Positions 21,263 through 31,500 of a stretch of DNA of 50,033 bases are shown here, piece after piece. The notes beneath the pieces are model-generated. The model had not been told where the DNA came from, did no database searches, and was given only the letters and a program-made list of their open reading frames with translations. Numbering within the stretch: the first letter of the stretch is position 1; the number at the start of each line of letters is the position of its first letter. Made by a program: the position numbers and the translations under genes. This DNA is from Halocafeteria seosinensis (taxonomy: Eukaryota > Sar > Bigyra > Bicosoecida): the NCBI GenBank assembly GCA_001687465.1, contig LVLI01000272.1, positions 1 through 50,033 of the forward strand, in the 5' to 3' direction.

Positions 21263-22102
21263 CTACCCTGAGGATGACCTCATACAGGATGTTCCGGAAG
21301 AAAATGTGTCCAAGTTCCGCTGTTTGTCTCGATAAATGGCTGCCCCGAGTATTTTTTCATGCAGGAAACGGAGCACTGGATGTGTCTCAACATTGAAGGA
21401 ATCGGTTAGTGTCTGGAAAATTGTTTTCCCATGGGAGTGGGGAGTGTGAACGTTAACTTGTAGATGTGCGCCATACGTCATGACCCACCATAATACTCTT
21501 GCCGCCTCCATTCGGGTCTTCTCCTGCCAACTACGGTCAGATATGAACGCGGTGAGCTGTGTTGTCGGCGAGCTCCCTTGGCTTTGAAAGTAGGCGTCCC
21601 AGGTGCTGAAGGGAACGATGGAAAGACATGCAGTTAACATTTCTCCCCATTCACAGGGATCTATAGAAAATATTGAAAAGTGCATGATGAGCACCAACCA
21701 TGGTGTCATCATGAACTTTTCTCCGGTAGATGAGGGCACCTCGCCGGGTACGTCGAGGATCTTGGCCATCTCTTCAGGATGTTGCTTCACAAGGGAATAA
21801 AGAAGAGTTGGAAAACTGGGGTTAGTTCCTGACTGGAGGATCGCTTCAAGTAGGGGGTTTCTACTCCCATGGACCCTGTTTTGCAAATAGTTCTTTCGGA
21901 AGAGGAGAATGGCTCGGCGGAAGCCTTCCTGAGGGACCAAGGAAACGGGCAGACATGACAAGCTGGGTACTTCCGGGTCCTGTGATCCGTGCCAGTGTTC
22001 TGCCCTGGATCCCAAAGGGTCAACAGGAGCAAACGGGGCATCGAAAGTATGCGGAGCATAGTGTTCCTGCGTAAAATTTGCACACTGGGTGCAATGTGAC
22101 AT
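21263..22102 (-). CDS. Truncated paralogue of the 698-aa SIM/RING-like protein (279 aa)
   Basis: The single frame begins MSHCTQCANFTQEHYAPHTF. From about residue 55 it aligns along its whole length with residues about 307-558 of the gene at 10128-12285. Shared landmarks are MTPWLVLIMHF versus MTPWFALCTLF, then WWVMTYGAHLQVNVHTP versus WVMHFVRTVLKKGIHFYVNV, and GKTIFQTLTDSFNVETHP versus GKSVAQTLIDSYHIETDP. It lacks the SIM-bearing N-terminus, the first ~300 residues and the RING-like Cys cluster. The short N-terminal CxxC (HCTQC) is its own. It may be a shorter functional relative or a decaying copy; the frame is intact, so I keep it as coding. Confidence 0.65.
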   Translation of the reverse strand: MSHCTQCANFTQEHYAPHTFDAPFAPVDPLGSRAEHWHGSQDPEVPSLSCLPVSLVPQEGFRRAILLFRKNYLQNRVHGSRNPLLEAILQSGTNPSFPTLLYSLVKQHPEEMAKILDVPGEVPSSTGEKFMMTPWLVLIMHFSIFSIDPCEWGEMLTACLSIVPFSTWDAYFQSQGSSPTTQLTAFISDRSWQEKTRMEAARVLWWVMTYGAHLQVNVHTPHSHGKTIFQTLTDSFNVETHPVLRFLHEKILGAAIYRDKQRNLDTFSSGTSCMRSSSG

Positions 22103-22621
22103 AACAACTGGGTCTACCTATAGTATCTTACACTCTCCGTTCTCTCCCGCGTGACCCTGCTTAACTCACCCGCTGCACTAAGTAACTTGTTGCCGGCACT
22201 CTGCATAATTGTTGTTCAAGTGCAAGTTCGCCCGAACAGGCGCTGACATTGTCGCGAGGGCCTGCTTACAATTTTCAGGGAGGAATTCATTGTTCGAAGG
22301 AGTCTGCGTTCAACCAATACATAATGTTTATCCAGCGTTGCTGTTTAAGAAACGTGACCCATGACGATTCTCATTTTGCCCTCGTCGCCCCCTTCCCCTT
22401 TCGTTTTTGTTCTCCTGGAGGACCCCTTTAGGCTTTCTCACCAAACAACAATGTCCAACTAAAGTAAAGAAACTACATACTTACATCCCACGGTTGCCGA
22501 CTCGACAACTATTAGACAGACCAAAAGCGAAACTGAGGGGTGAAGATAGGGACTAACGAATTTGATTGTTTTCGTGTCTAGCATTCCAAAATCGATCTCG
22601 TTGGGGACGCTAACAACAAGT

Positions 22622-22660
22622 TTCACAACGAAAGTGAATGCAGTTCACAACGAAAGTGAA
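22622..22660. repeat. Tandem direct repeat (17 bp, 22-bp period)
   Basis: TTCACAACGAAAGTGAA occurs at 22622-22638 and again at 22644-22660. It lies in non-coding DNA. The GAAAGTGAA core could bind a regulator, but nothing else supports this. Confidence 0.55.
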
Positions 22661-22769
22661 AGCGTATTTTCTCGGAGAAATGCTGTGCACACGTTCCTCT
22701 GTACACGTTGCTGCGCGGCTTCACAACATGGGGTTTCACTGAACGCAACTATAACGTTTGCCTGTAACT

Positions 22770-22867
22770 TTCACAAAATAATCGAAACACTTGAGCGTCT
22801 GCGGGAGCAGCCACTCCATCATGTTCCTCGCGAGGAAAACACGGAGCCTGACCGTCTAGCCAAATGA
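22770..22867 (+). pseudogene. Possible RNase H-like (RVT_3-type) C-terminal remnant
   Basis: The frame ends HKIIETLERLREQ followed by HHVPREENTEPDRLAK and stop. The 'HVPRExNxExDxLAK' ending is the conserved finish of plant-type RNase H-like domains, where the final Asp is catalytic. The upstream sequence in the same frame does not continue the fold, so this is either a relic or the last exon of a gene whose other exons I could not find. Confidence 0.35.
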
Positions 22868-24014
22868 AGCAATTGATCGGAAGGACATAATGTTTTGCAA
22901 TTATTCTACGGGAGAATACTTCTTGGGAAATCCGGAGTCTCTGGATGAATACAATCGGCAACACGTTCACCTTCGTTGTGAAATTTTATTTCACTTCCAT
23001 CGCAAAGCTGCGCAACGCGTACACGAGACAATCGTGCGATTCGGGAATCGGTAGGCTTTTCTTTTGCCATTTCGTACTGTTAGGAGAATGCGCTCGGGGA
23101 CAGCTGCTGCGCAGGTGGTATAGTAGCGTAGCGTATGTGCACGTATATCGTGGGTAGATGCTGCGCAGCGCGTTGGGGGACCAAAGAAGGTGAAAGAACA
23201 GGGTGGTGATGAGACCATTCAGTTGTACAACAATTACCTCGCCCTACTCTTTAGCCTCAGAATAGCGTACGCCAAGGAAAAAGTTCATGCACCTATAAAT
23301 TAACATATACACACATGACGAGTATTTTGCAGTATACACGTATCACTTGGCCAAAGAGGAAGGGGGAGGCAAGGGGGACAAAAAGGAAAGGGCAAGATTC
23401 GGCGTATCGGGCATCTTACATATCACCGTTAGTCTTCATACCCTTCCCATTTGATACGCAGAGTATACACGTAAGAGTGAGAGAGGGGATGAGGCATGGT
23501 GCAAATTCGGGGCAACGATTTTCGCAAGAAAGCGCGCTTGTTGAAGCCAACCCCCCAAGGTGGCAAAATTGGCAATGCCACCATGCATTGCCTTGCCACG
23601 CTTGCCTGTCTTGATTTATTGTTCGTATATGTTCATTCTCGTTTCGCATAAAGGAAAGAAAGGCTGACATACCTACGATGGACACCACATAATCACTAAT
23701 TTTTGCCAAACAAGGGATTGAATAGCCTACCTAGGTAAGGTACTCGGGGCATGGAAGCAAGGTTGTTTGAGGTGTTGAATGTCCTTGTTTGTGGGACCAG
23801 AGAGTCTATGGATGAATAATTTTCTATTCGCAAGGATATGTGGTCATAGAGGATACAGATAAAAGGTGCTTTGCACGATTTGTTTGCCTTTGGCGCTGGT
23901 ACAAGGGTGTTTTGCCCTTTTTCTCCTTGCTCCTGTCCGATTCCTCGGCTGTGTTGCTTTATTGATGGATTCTCATGTCTTACAGAAACACAAATAAATC
24001 GTGCTTCTGGGAAA

Positions 24015-26390
24015 ATGTCCGTGTCTTCGAATGGTGGTGGTGGTGGTGGTGGAAGTGGCCGATCCTTCCGTGCACATGGCTCGCATCGCTCTGAAGGAAG
24101 TAAGAAGGTTCGTCACCTTAACTGTCGTGTCGTTGTTTCAGTTGTTTGAAACAGTCGTCTTTGGACGTTATGTAACAGACGGATGAGTTCTTAAAGAAAG
24201 TAGTGTTTGACTATTTTGAGACGGAAAAACTTCCGCCAACCGAGGAAATCGAGAACAAACTCAGTTGGAACACTATTGCCGAACGCGTTAAACAAATGTT
24301 CAAAGACCACAACTTAGACCACTTACTAGGACAATCGAATGCCGGTAAAACCAAAGTGTCACTCGATAAAAGAGGCTTGTCTCATAGGTGTGTAGTTTAG
24401 TTCGATGTTGTATCCCACTCTGGTGGCTGTATCCCGAGGACTCTTCTATACTTAACATTACAGGTACCGTAAAGTGCTTGATCCGAAATTTGCTGGTCGA
24501 GCGAAGCTCAATACTCAGGAACTAATTCAGGTAACACAATGTAAGATCGACCGACAAGACCTATGCTCTTTGGAGCCTATACTTAAAGCTAGCAAGGAAC
24601 AAATGAAAGACGAGTACGAGGCCGTCAAGGGGCGAGTAAAGCGACAGAAGCAGAAAACCAGTACCTCAAAGGAGAGAGGCAATACTCGTCCATCCCCTTC
24701 CCCTGTCACTCCAGAGCAGGTCATGGAATACCTAAAGAGCAATACGCGTGATGATGATGCCACCCAGGAGCCAAACGATGACTCGGATGAAGCAGACGAA
24801 GAAATATCCATAGCAGGCAGTAGGCGCTCGGTCGGTCCTGGCCAAGAATCCAACAATGAAACCATAGCAGCTACTCAGCTTTTAAACATGAGTGGAGGAG
24901 AAGCGTCGCAAGCGGAGAAGCAATTTGCTCGATCGTCATTTATGAGGGCATTTCCTTCAGACATTCAAGATCTGGTATCACTGGATGGTTTAGCCAAATT
25001 GGCGACCGCAGTCCTCGAGAAAGAAGGAAATGAAGCAAGCTTCCCACTGTCCAGAGAAGAAGTTGATCCCTATAAGTGCATTGGTATCGCGGTGCCGGAA
25101 CAGACTGCGCGGGAGCTACTCCGTTGTATTGATAGTTGGTTCTATCGCTTCCCAAAGAGCCATCTACCTAAAGGCATATCTGATAAAACAGCGTTTCTTG
25201 TTGGCAGAGCATTGCCCGATCATAGTTACCAACTACTTGTGGGGCAGAGAAGGGAGAAAGTGCGAATAGTATGCTGTTTCGGCACTGTGGAAGTATTAGT
25301 ATGGAACGTAGATCCGAACTCAGCAGAGAAAGTCCGTTACAACGTGGCTAAGAAATTGCCTAGTTCGTCTTATAATAAGCTGCTTGTTCTGGAGGCAACG
25401 TACACGAGTCAAAATAAGGAGGAAAAACTTGTAACTCCAACGAGCAAATTGTTGAATGACGCGGACAACTCAGAGCTGAGCATATCTCCATGGTCTCCAT
25501 TCCGTATCGTTGGCCAGCCTGCTGGACTAGTTACACTCGAAACATATCCATCGCGTGAAAAAGAGCCTGATTATACGGATGCACCAGTTGATGCTGATAT
25601 TCCTACGACTTTGAACGACCGCTTGAGCGCGTACTTGAAAGCACGGGATCGCTTTGTCTTACACGATATCGCAGAACAGTCTCCTTTTCGGCAGGCTAAA
25701 CGTGCGAGGAGGAATGAGTCGATTGAGGAAAATTCACCCTCTTCCTGGTCCAACCGACGTGCTTGGGAGAGCGAAGAAGCTAGGCTACCGTCTAAAACTA
25801 CATTCAGTCGCTCTGACAGCACATCATCATACAGCCTAAATACCGTGCGGCCATTAGGCTTGAACGATAGTGGTCCTTCGGCCGACGCTTCTTCAGATAT
25901 TCCTCATGCAATTGGTGCATCTTCCAACGGATATAACGGACAGTTGTGGGATGCGACTCGAAATGGTCCTCTGAGTTTCGCCTCTCAAGAGATGCCCAAT
26001 GCAGTTAGTTCAAGTTCCCGGAGAGAAGCAACTTATGTGAATCCCGCACCTGCTGCCGATGTTACTACAGCTGATGGTGAAGAACCTCCAACTAAATCGA
26101 CCCCTTTTGAACACCAATTTATGGAATACGTGGTAGATTGGGAACCTGAGTTCACCTTTGGGGAGAGGATAATTGCGCTTGTCGATCGTATCCTCGAGCG
26201 GCAGACTACACCAAACATTGCGGAGCTGACTGATGAGGAGCAAGAGATCATCAAACTTAGTGAGGATATACGACAGTATTACTTTCGTGATAAACAATTG
26301 ACGCCGCCTCCGACGTTATGGAAGCTTATCCGACTTGGTCGTAAGATATCAAAGAAGGGTACCACCCCTCGCCGAACTCCAGTTGCGTAG
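24015..26390 (+). CDS. Unidentified 742-aa protein, three exons
   Basis: Exons 24015-24107, 24179-24387 and 24464-26390 join in frame over introns of 71 and 76 nt. The N-terminus has a run of seven Gly (MSVSSNGGGGGGG), then a helical segment FLKKVVFDYFETEKLPPTEE and ENKLSWNTIAERVKQMF. A Lys/Arg-rich stretch (RVKRQKQKTSTSKER) and an acidic Asp/Glu run follow. A central folded region of mixed character runs from FPSDIQDLVSLDGLAKLATA to about residue 470, and a Ser-rich linker precedes a helical end (FEHQFMEYVVDWEPEFTFGE ... RIIALVDRILERQ). The ATG context and exon phases are good. No family is recognised; its basic stretch suggests a nuclear protein. Confidence 0.7.
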
Positions 26391-26693
26391 GAATCGTTGG
26401 CTGTTGAGACCCGACATAACAAAATAAAATGAAGCAAAGACCAATCCAAGCCAGGTTTCTGCTCTATTTATCACTTAGAAAGTAAGCTTTTGTCGATTCC
26501 CATACCTTGTCTACGCGAATGCAATGCACACTACTACTGGCCAGTGGTTGCTGTCTTCGCTTCCTCACTCAGTTTCACAAATCTGACAGTTGGAGGAGGA
26601 AGTGACTTGTTATACAGCAAGTTGTTTTTGTTAGAATTCTTTTGTTTGATCTCCCATTACCTTTAGTGTGTGATATAATGTGTGTGAATCCCG
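26391..26693. other. Intergenic region
   Basis: Begins with an AATAAAA-type polyadenylation-like signal about 30 bp after the stop of the 742-aa gene, then the upstream region of the next gene. Nothing else is seen. Confidence 0.35.
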
Positions 26694-28145
26694 ATGTCGT
26701 CGGCATTGTCAAGACTTCCTAATCAGCAATATTTTCTCCATTTGTACGAGGAGAGACTGTCGATTCCACGTCTACAGTGCATTAAACAAGTGATATACTG
26801 CTGTCCGTCCATAGTCGACTTCCAGCGCATTTTCGACCAGGTTTTCTACAGGTTGGAGCGCTTGCAAACCGAGTATGGAGGCACGGAGCGACGGGAAAAC
26901 GAGTACCAAACTCGAGATACTCTACAGTCACAGTTACGAAATATTATTCTGGCTCTGCTAGAGCAAGCTTACACCCGAGGAATCACATTGGATGCGGCAC
27001 ATGTTAGTACCAAACTATCCGAATATTTGGACAAGTTCATCCAGGAATGGAACCCCCAAAAGCAACCGCAACAGCAACAAAATTGGAGGAAGGCTATTCA
27101 AAATGGGACCGATTCTCTGTGGACCTTTATGGAGTTACTAAGGTTTAGTGATCAAAACAACAAATTCATAGAAGAACAACGGATGGAAACATTGTTAATC
27201 CTGTTGTGCTTAACCACAAGGCGAGGCGACAAAACAGAACTGATGCTGGTCTTGACGGAAATTGTGCAACTAACTCTCCCAGGCTATGAGCAGGAGGCGA
27301 AGCTAAGAGTTCTTCGTCGCGCTGTCGAAAAAGCTGATTGTGTATGGCTGTTACATGCAAACTCAGCAAAGTGTTGCTGGGGCTCGTTTGATCTTTTGAC
27401 ATTCACTCGTACAGTTGACGTACGCGCTTATAATAGATATATCCAAAAAGAAGCGGAGCGAATGGTTAAAGGAAGATTGATCAACGTTATAGGTGATATC
27501 TTAGAAGGTGCCTCCACAAGTTATATTGGTGAAGCAGATTTAAAACGTTGGCTACAGGAGCGGTATCCAGGAGCTGGTTCCTCCCGGGCATCAAGCGTAA
27601 TGGAAAGACTTCACTACAGCATAGGAGCTTTGCAGTGTCACCGACTACTAATGGCGGCGAATGAACTTTTCTTTTCCCAACTAGATAGTCAAGGGATAGT
27701 TCAAGAGGCGTTCCGCTCGGCGCACACCTTAGGACCAACCCTACAGATCGACGACGAACCGGCTGGTGGAACTTCGGATACCCAGGAACAGTTGATGACC
27801 TCGCTAGCACAACGACTGGCGGTGCTCAATGTTTGTGAAATTTGGATTAAGTACCGAATAATATGTACAAAAGAAAATTTCAAGGATGGTCACGCGAAGA
27901 ATATTTTGATTGGACCGTTGCTTACTCATCAGTCGCGACTGAACTCATTTTATGATACGACGCACTATCTCTTACAGCAGTCTGCAAGTATAATCGAGAG
28001 TCCGAAACGAACGGCTCCGGCCGATTCCCAAGAACACGGAGGACAAAGTGAACCCTCTCCAAGTAGAAAAAGGACAAAGCAACAGCAAGAGAAACCACCC
28101 CCTCTCGATCGCCCGGTGGATATTGATTTAACAGAATCCGATTGA
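26694..28145 (+). CDS. Unidentified 483-aa helical protein ending in a SUMO-interaction-like motif
   Basis: Single exon. The protein is helical throughout: YEERLSIPRLQCIKQVIY, IVDFQRIFDQVFYRLERLQ, LRNIILALLEQAYTRGITL, LLILLCLTTRRGDKTELML and others. A Gln-rich linker (PQKQPQQQQNW) is near residue 122. The C-terminus is disordered and basic (PSRKRTKQQQE), then ends DRPVDIDLTESD. VDIDLT followed by acidic residues fits a SUMO-interaction motif, like the N-terminus of the 698-aa protein in this window. No known domain is recognised; a helical-repeat scaffold in the nucleus is the likeliest reading, by inference. Confidence 0.75.
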   Translation: MSSALSRLPNQQYFLHLYEERLSIPRLQCIKQVIYCCPSIVDFQRIFDQVFYRLERLQTEYGGTERRENEYQTRDTLQSQLRNIILALLEQAYTRGITLDAAHVSTKLSEYLDKFIQEWNPQKQPQQQQNWRKAIQNGTDSLWTFMELLRFSDQNNKFIEEQRMETLLILLCLTTRRGDKTELMLVLTEIVQLTLPGYEQEAKLRVLRRAVEKADCVWLLHANSAKCCWGSFDLLTFTRTVDVRAYNRYIQKEAERMVKGRLINVIGDILEGASTSYIGEADLKRWLQERYPGAGSSRASSVMERLHYSIGALQCHRLLMAANELFFSQLDSQGIVQEAFRSAHTLGPTLQIDDEPAGGTSDTQEQLMTSLAQRLAVLNVCEIWIKYRIICTKENFKDGHAKNILIGPLLTHQSRLNSFYDTTHYLLQQSASIIESPKRTAPADSQEHGGQSEPSPSRKRTKQQQEKPPPLDRPVDIDLTESD

Positions 28146-28181
28146 CACCTTAGAAAATAAGAATATATACATGTATTCACC

Positions 28182-28409
28182 TCACTGGCCTGTCATACTT
28201 AAGTAATACCACCCAGTAGTAGGTAGCGGGGTTTCGGCACTTTGCAACTGCGATTCCACTTGCACTTTGGAGGCCGGTCGCAACGCGGAAGTCGTACCAG
28301 CCGATACATAAATATTGCACAGCCAGAGAAACAGACGATAGTACAGCACACCCATTGATACATGAGTTCGACTGTATTTCCGGTACTCGGCGATGAGAGC
28401 CACGGACAT
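28182..28409 (-). CDS. Possible small protein with hydrophobic segment
   Basis: From ATG 28409 the frame encodes 75 aa: MSVALIAEYRKYSRTHVSMG, then a hydrophobic VLYYRLFLWLCNIYVSAG. The frame stays open upstream to a CAG at 28440 that could be a splice acceptor, but I found no convincing 5' exon. It lies between two plus-strand genes. No family is recognised; it may be spurious. Confidence 0.25.
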   Translation of the reverse strand: MSVALIAEYRKYSRTHVSMGVLYYRLFLWLCNIYVSAGTTSALRPASKVQVESQLQSAETPLPTTGWYYLSMTGQ

Positions 28410-28554
28410 GCCGCATACTCTCACCTTGTAGACCTGCAACGACGGGTGGGTTTGGATCGGTTACTGCCGCCTTTTTCTTTTTTTCATGCTGGTATTTCAA
28501 GATGACTTCATTGTAATTAATTAGTAGCTTCAGGCACTGAGGAGCCCTGGGAGA

Positions 28555-31500
28555 ATGGGAGCCCCTGGAACGAGCAACAGAGAGTCTCCTTCCATGAGCG
28601 GGGGTGGAGTTGAGCCACGATTAAATCGTGAGAATTCATTATTTGCTCAGTTTTGCTACAGCGTCGTCGCTGCCAAATCGGCCATCATATTATGGAGAAC
28701 CAACCTTCGAGATCGTGTCCTGAAACGGTGGGAGCAATACCGCATGGCCAAAGACCTTATTGAAAATAAGGGTATGGAAGGCAACATCTGGTAGTAAGTG
28801 CACTGGAATCCAAATGAGTACAGTACAACCCCACTCCCGAACAAGTCACAATTATTCCACCTTGGGTCATTTCATTCTTTGCTTTTGCAGCTATACTCCT
28901 GAAAATTTGCGCAAAGTACGTTTCTGCCGTAGAGTTTGGATATCTCAGTTTCATCCACTTGGGGGCTATCTATGTACCTGTGCAGCGGGAACATTTACGC
29001 CACGATGCGGATATTCAAGCTCTCATTGAGGAATGGTGGAGGCACGTTGCGGGTATGTGATTGGAATCGTCGAACGTAAGCCGAACCAGTGGGTACTTGG
29101 TGCATTGGTTCTCCCTGCAGACCTCAAAAATGGTGTTTCTCGAGCGTGCTATTTCGAAATGTATAACCGACTCGCTTATCATTTACTACCTTCGATCTCC
29201 TCAAAACGAAAAGCGCAAGTGTTTGCTGAAGATTGGAAACGAGATGTCGGGGCCTCGCATACTATCATGACTTACCCGCAGTTTGCCGACTCTATATTCC
29301 ACCTGGGTACGTACTGTATATGGGGGTGTGCTGGGCAATGGCATTAACCATTTGGTACGCTCTGGTTCTTTAATTTTTGCAGCCGATACTTGGGTTGATA
29401 GTATAGAATCAAAACAGTATGTGAAATGGCTGAAATCATTTCTGCCAAAGATTCGTGATATTGCCCATGGTCATGCATCGAGGCTGAAAACAACGGGTCA
29501 ATCACTTCTCCGTAAACTGGAAATGGAAAATGACCCTACCGAATATGCTACAGAAACTGACGAATCAGCGACTCAACTGCATTTGAACGAACACGGCAAC
29601 ACCGGTAGCTTCTTCCGAAGCGAAGAAGAAGAGTTCAAGATCCAAAAAAGGCAGCATATTAAGGGAAAACCAGTGAGGACATCTAGTATGCTGCGTGATG
29701 CAGCTATTGCGTACGCAGATGTATCCCGCAGAAAACAGCGAGGAAGCCTGACCACAATTGGCACCGGTCCTGGTTTCTTTAAGGATGAACCTCCTATCGT
29801 GGACAGAAGGAAGAGTTTGACAACCACTGCTAAACAAGACCGCGAAAAGTTTTTCTCCGCCCCGCTTGGCCCTTTTGAGGGGAATAGCGAATACGCTGAT
29901 GAGGAGGGGGATGGAGACGCTCAGGGTGTAGAGGCTGATATTTGGGACTCATCTACTTTAACACAAAGCAGAGACGAACTGAGCACGGAATTAGAAGACA
30001 CCTCTTTTGCTTACCCTCGTAGAAGTCCTCAAAGCATAAGTGGCACCTTTGCAACTTCGATCCGTGGGGAATCTAGGGATGCGGAGCCAGACGTCACCTC
30101 CACAAGATACAACGACGACACTGTCAATGGTCAACAAAACACCAAGAGAAATCAAGGGGCTAACGAGGAGTGCCAACCAAAAACATCGGAAGGAGGACTT
30201 CCGCAGAAAGAGCGTTACACAGCCAATTGGGAAACAAACGGCGATAGTGCGGTCACTAATGCACCAGTGGTGTATGGATCCCACACTGTTTCTCGAAAAA
30301 AGGTAAGAAAATCTGGCAATCCGAAACGGAAGGAAAAAGATGGTAGGGAAAAACCAGGCAGAAAAATGACAAGGACGATGCATAACGGTAAAGAACCCAA
30401 ACAAACGAGTCTGTCTGTCACTGAATCCAGTAACGCACATAAGCGTGCTGAGGCTGCTCATCGTCGGGCAAGAGGAGAGGGCTCGAATCATCAAAATTCT
30501 CGGGATACGGCGGGGGTTGACGATGCACACACCAGAAAGCAGACAAAGCCACATGTAACTGAACCGAGTGGAAGTATTGGAGGCTGCTATAACCCGTACC
30601 AGACTCCTGGTTTGGGCTTCGTAAGGGAGCCCGTAGCGGAAAGCATAGAAGGCGAGAATAATAACTCTGTAGCTTGGTCGGATTCTCTGGGTACTACAGT
30701 TAATGAAGATGCAGACTTCCGAGGGCAGCGAACGAACCCGCCAGTTGAAGGTGTTAAAGCGCGCTGCAGCCCATATGATTCCCCGGAAGATACTGATTAC
30801 GCCAATGTGGAGGAGCAAGTACGGTTGAACGTGGAAGAAGAGGATAGTGACTCGACAATTTTCTCCAGCTCTCAGCGTTCTCATGGCACGACAGGTAGTG
30901 AAGTTGGACGCGGTAAAGTGGAGCCGACAAACGCATCAGCAGCTAGGCCAAATGAAGGTATCGAAGGTCACTACAGCGAATATGAATCTATGAAAGACGC
31001 TACCGCCGGATACGCAAAGGAGGACACGGAAGTAAAGATAGAAGGAGACGGTATGAAACCTGCGAAGTACTCAGGTGTGGTGGGTAGAGAACATCGAACG
31101 TGGACGAATCCACGAGGAACTGGACCCAGTGAAGTCAGTAACGACCAATACGGTTCTAGTGCACAAGGCGCTGTTCCGGGGTACGGGAGAAAGCAAGCAG
31201 GAGCACACTTAGAAGCTGCGGATGATGACTCTGCAAGTTGCTGGAATGCTTCGAATGTGGAGATTGGTGAAGACATAACGGGTGTGGATGAAGAATCTGC
31301 ACAGCGCTCCTGCAATGGAGATGCACATACTGATCCGAGTTCTACGAACCCGCCGGTGACGGGGTTCCATGAAGCCACTAACCCTCATTACGACGCATAC
31401 GACACTACGCAAGGCGTTGATTCAGCGCAGGCGACGGGGCTCGATGAAACCACTAACGCTCATTACTATGCGTCCAAGACTACACTAGGCGTTGATTCAG

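Larger units (their letters stand above)
22103..24014. other. Large intergenic region (1.9 kb)
   Basis: No complete gene. It contains a 17-bp tandem repeat (22622-22660) and a short RNase H-like tail (22770-22867). The rest, including 22870-24000, has many short frames but nothing recognisable. The last 150 bp before 24015 are pyrimidine-rich and probably hold the next gene's promoter. Confidence 0.4.

Noticed and set aside
29991-30884. Minus-strand 297-codon frame inside the giant gene
   Set aside because: Antisense shadow of the long exon; hydrophobic by strand complement and without start or motif support.
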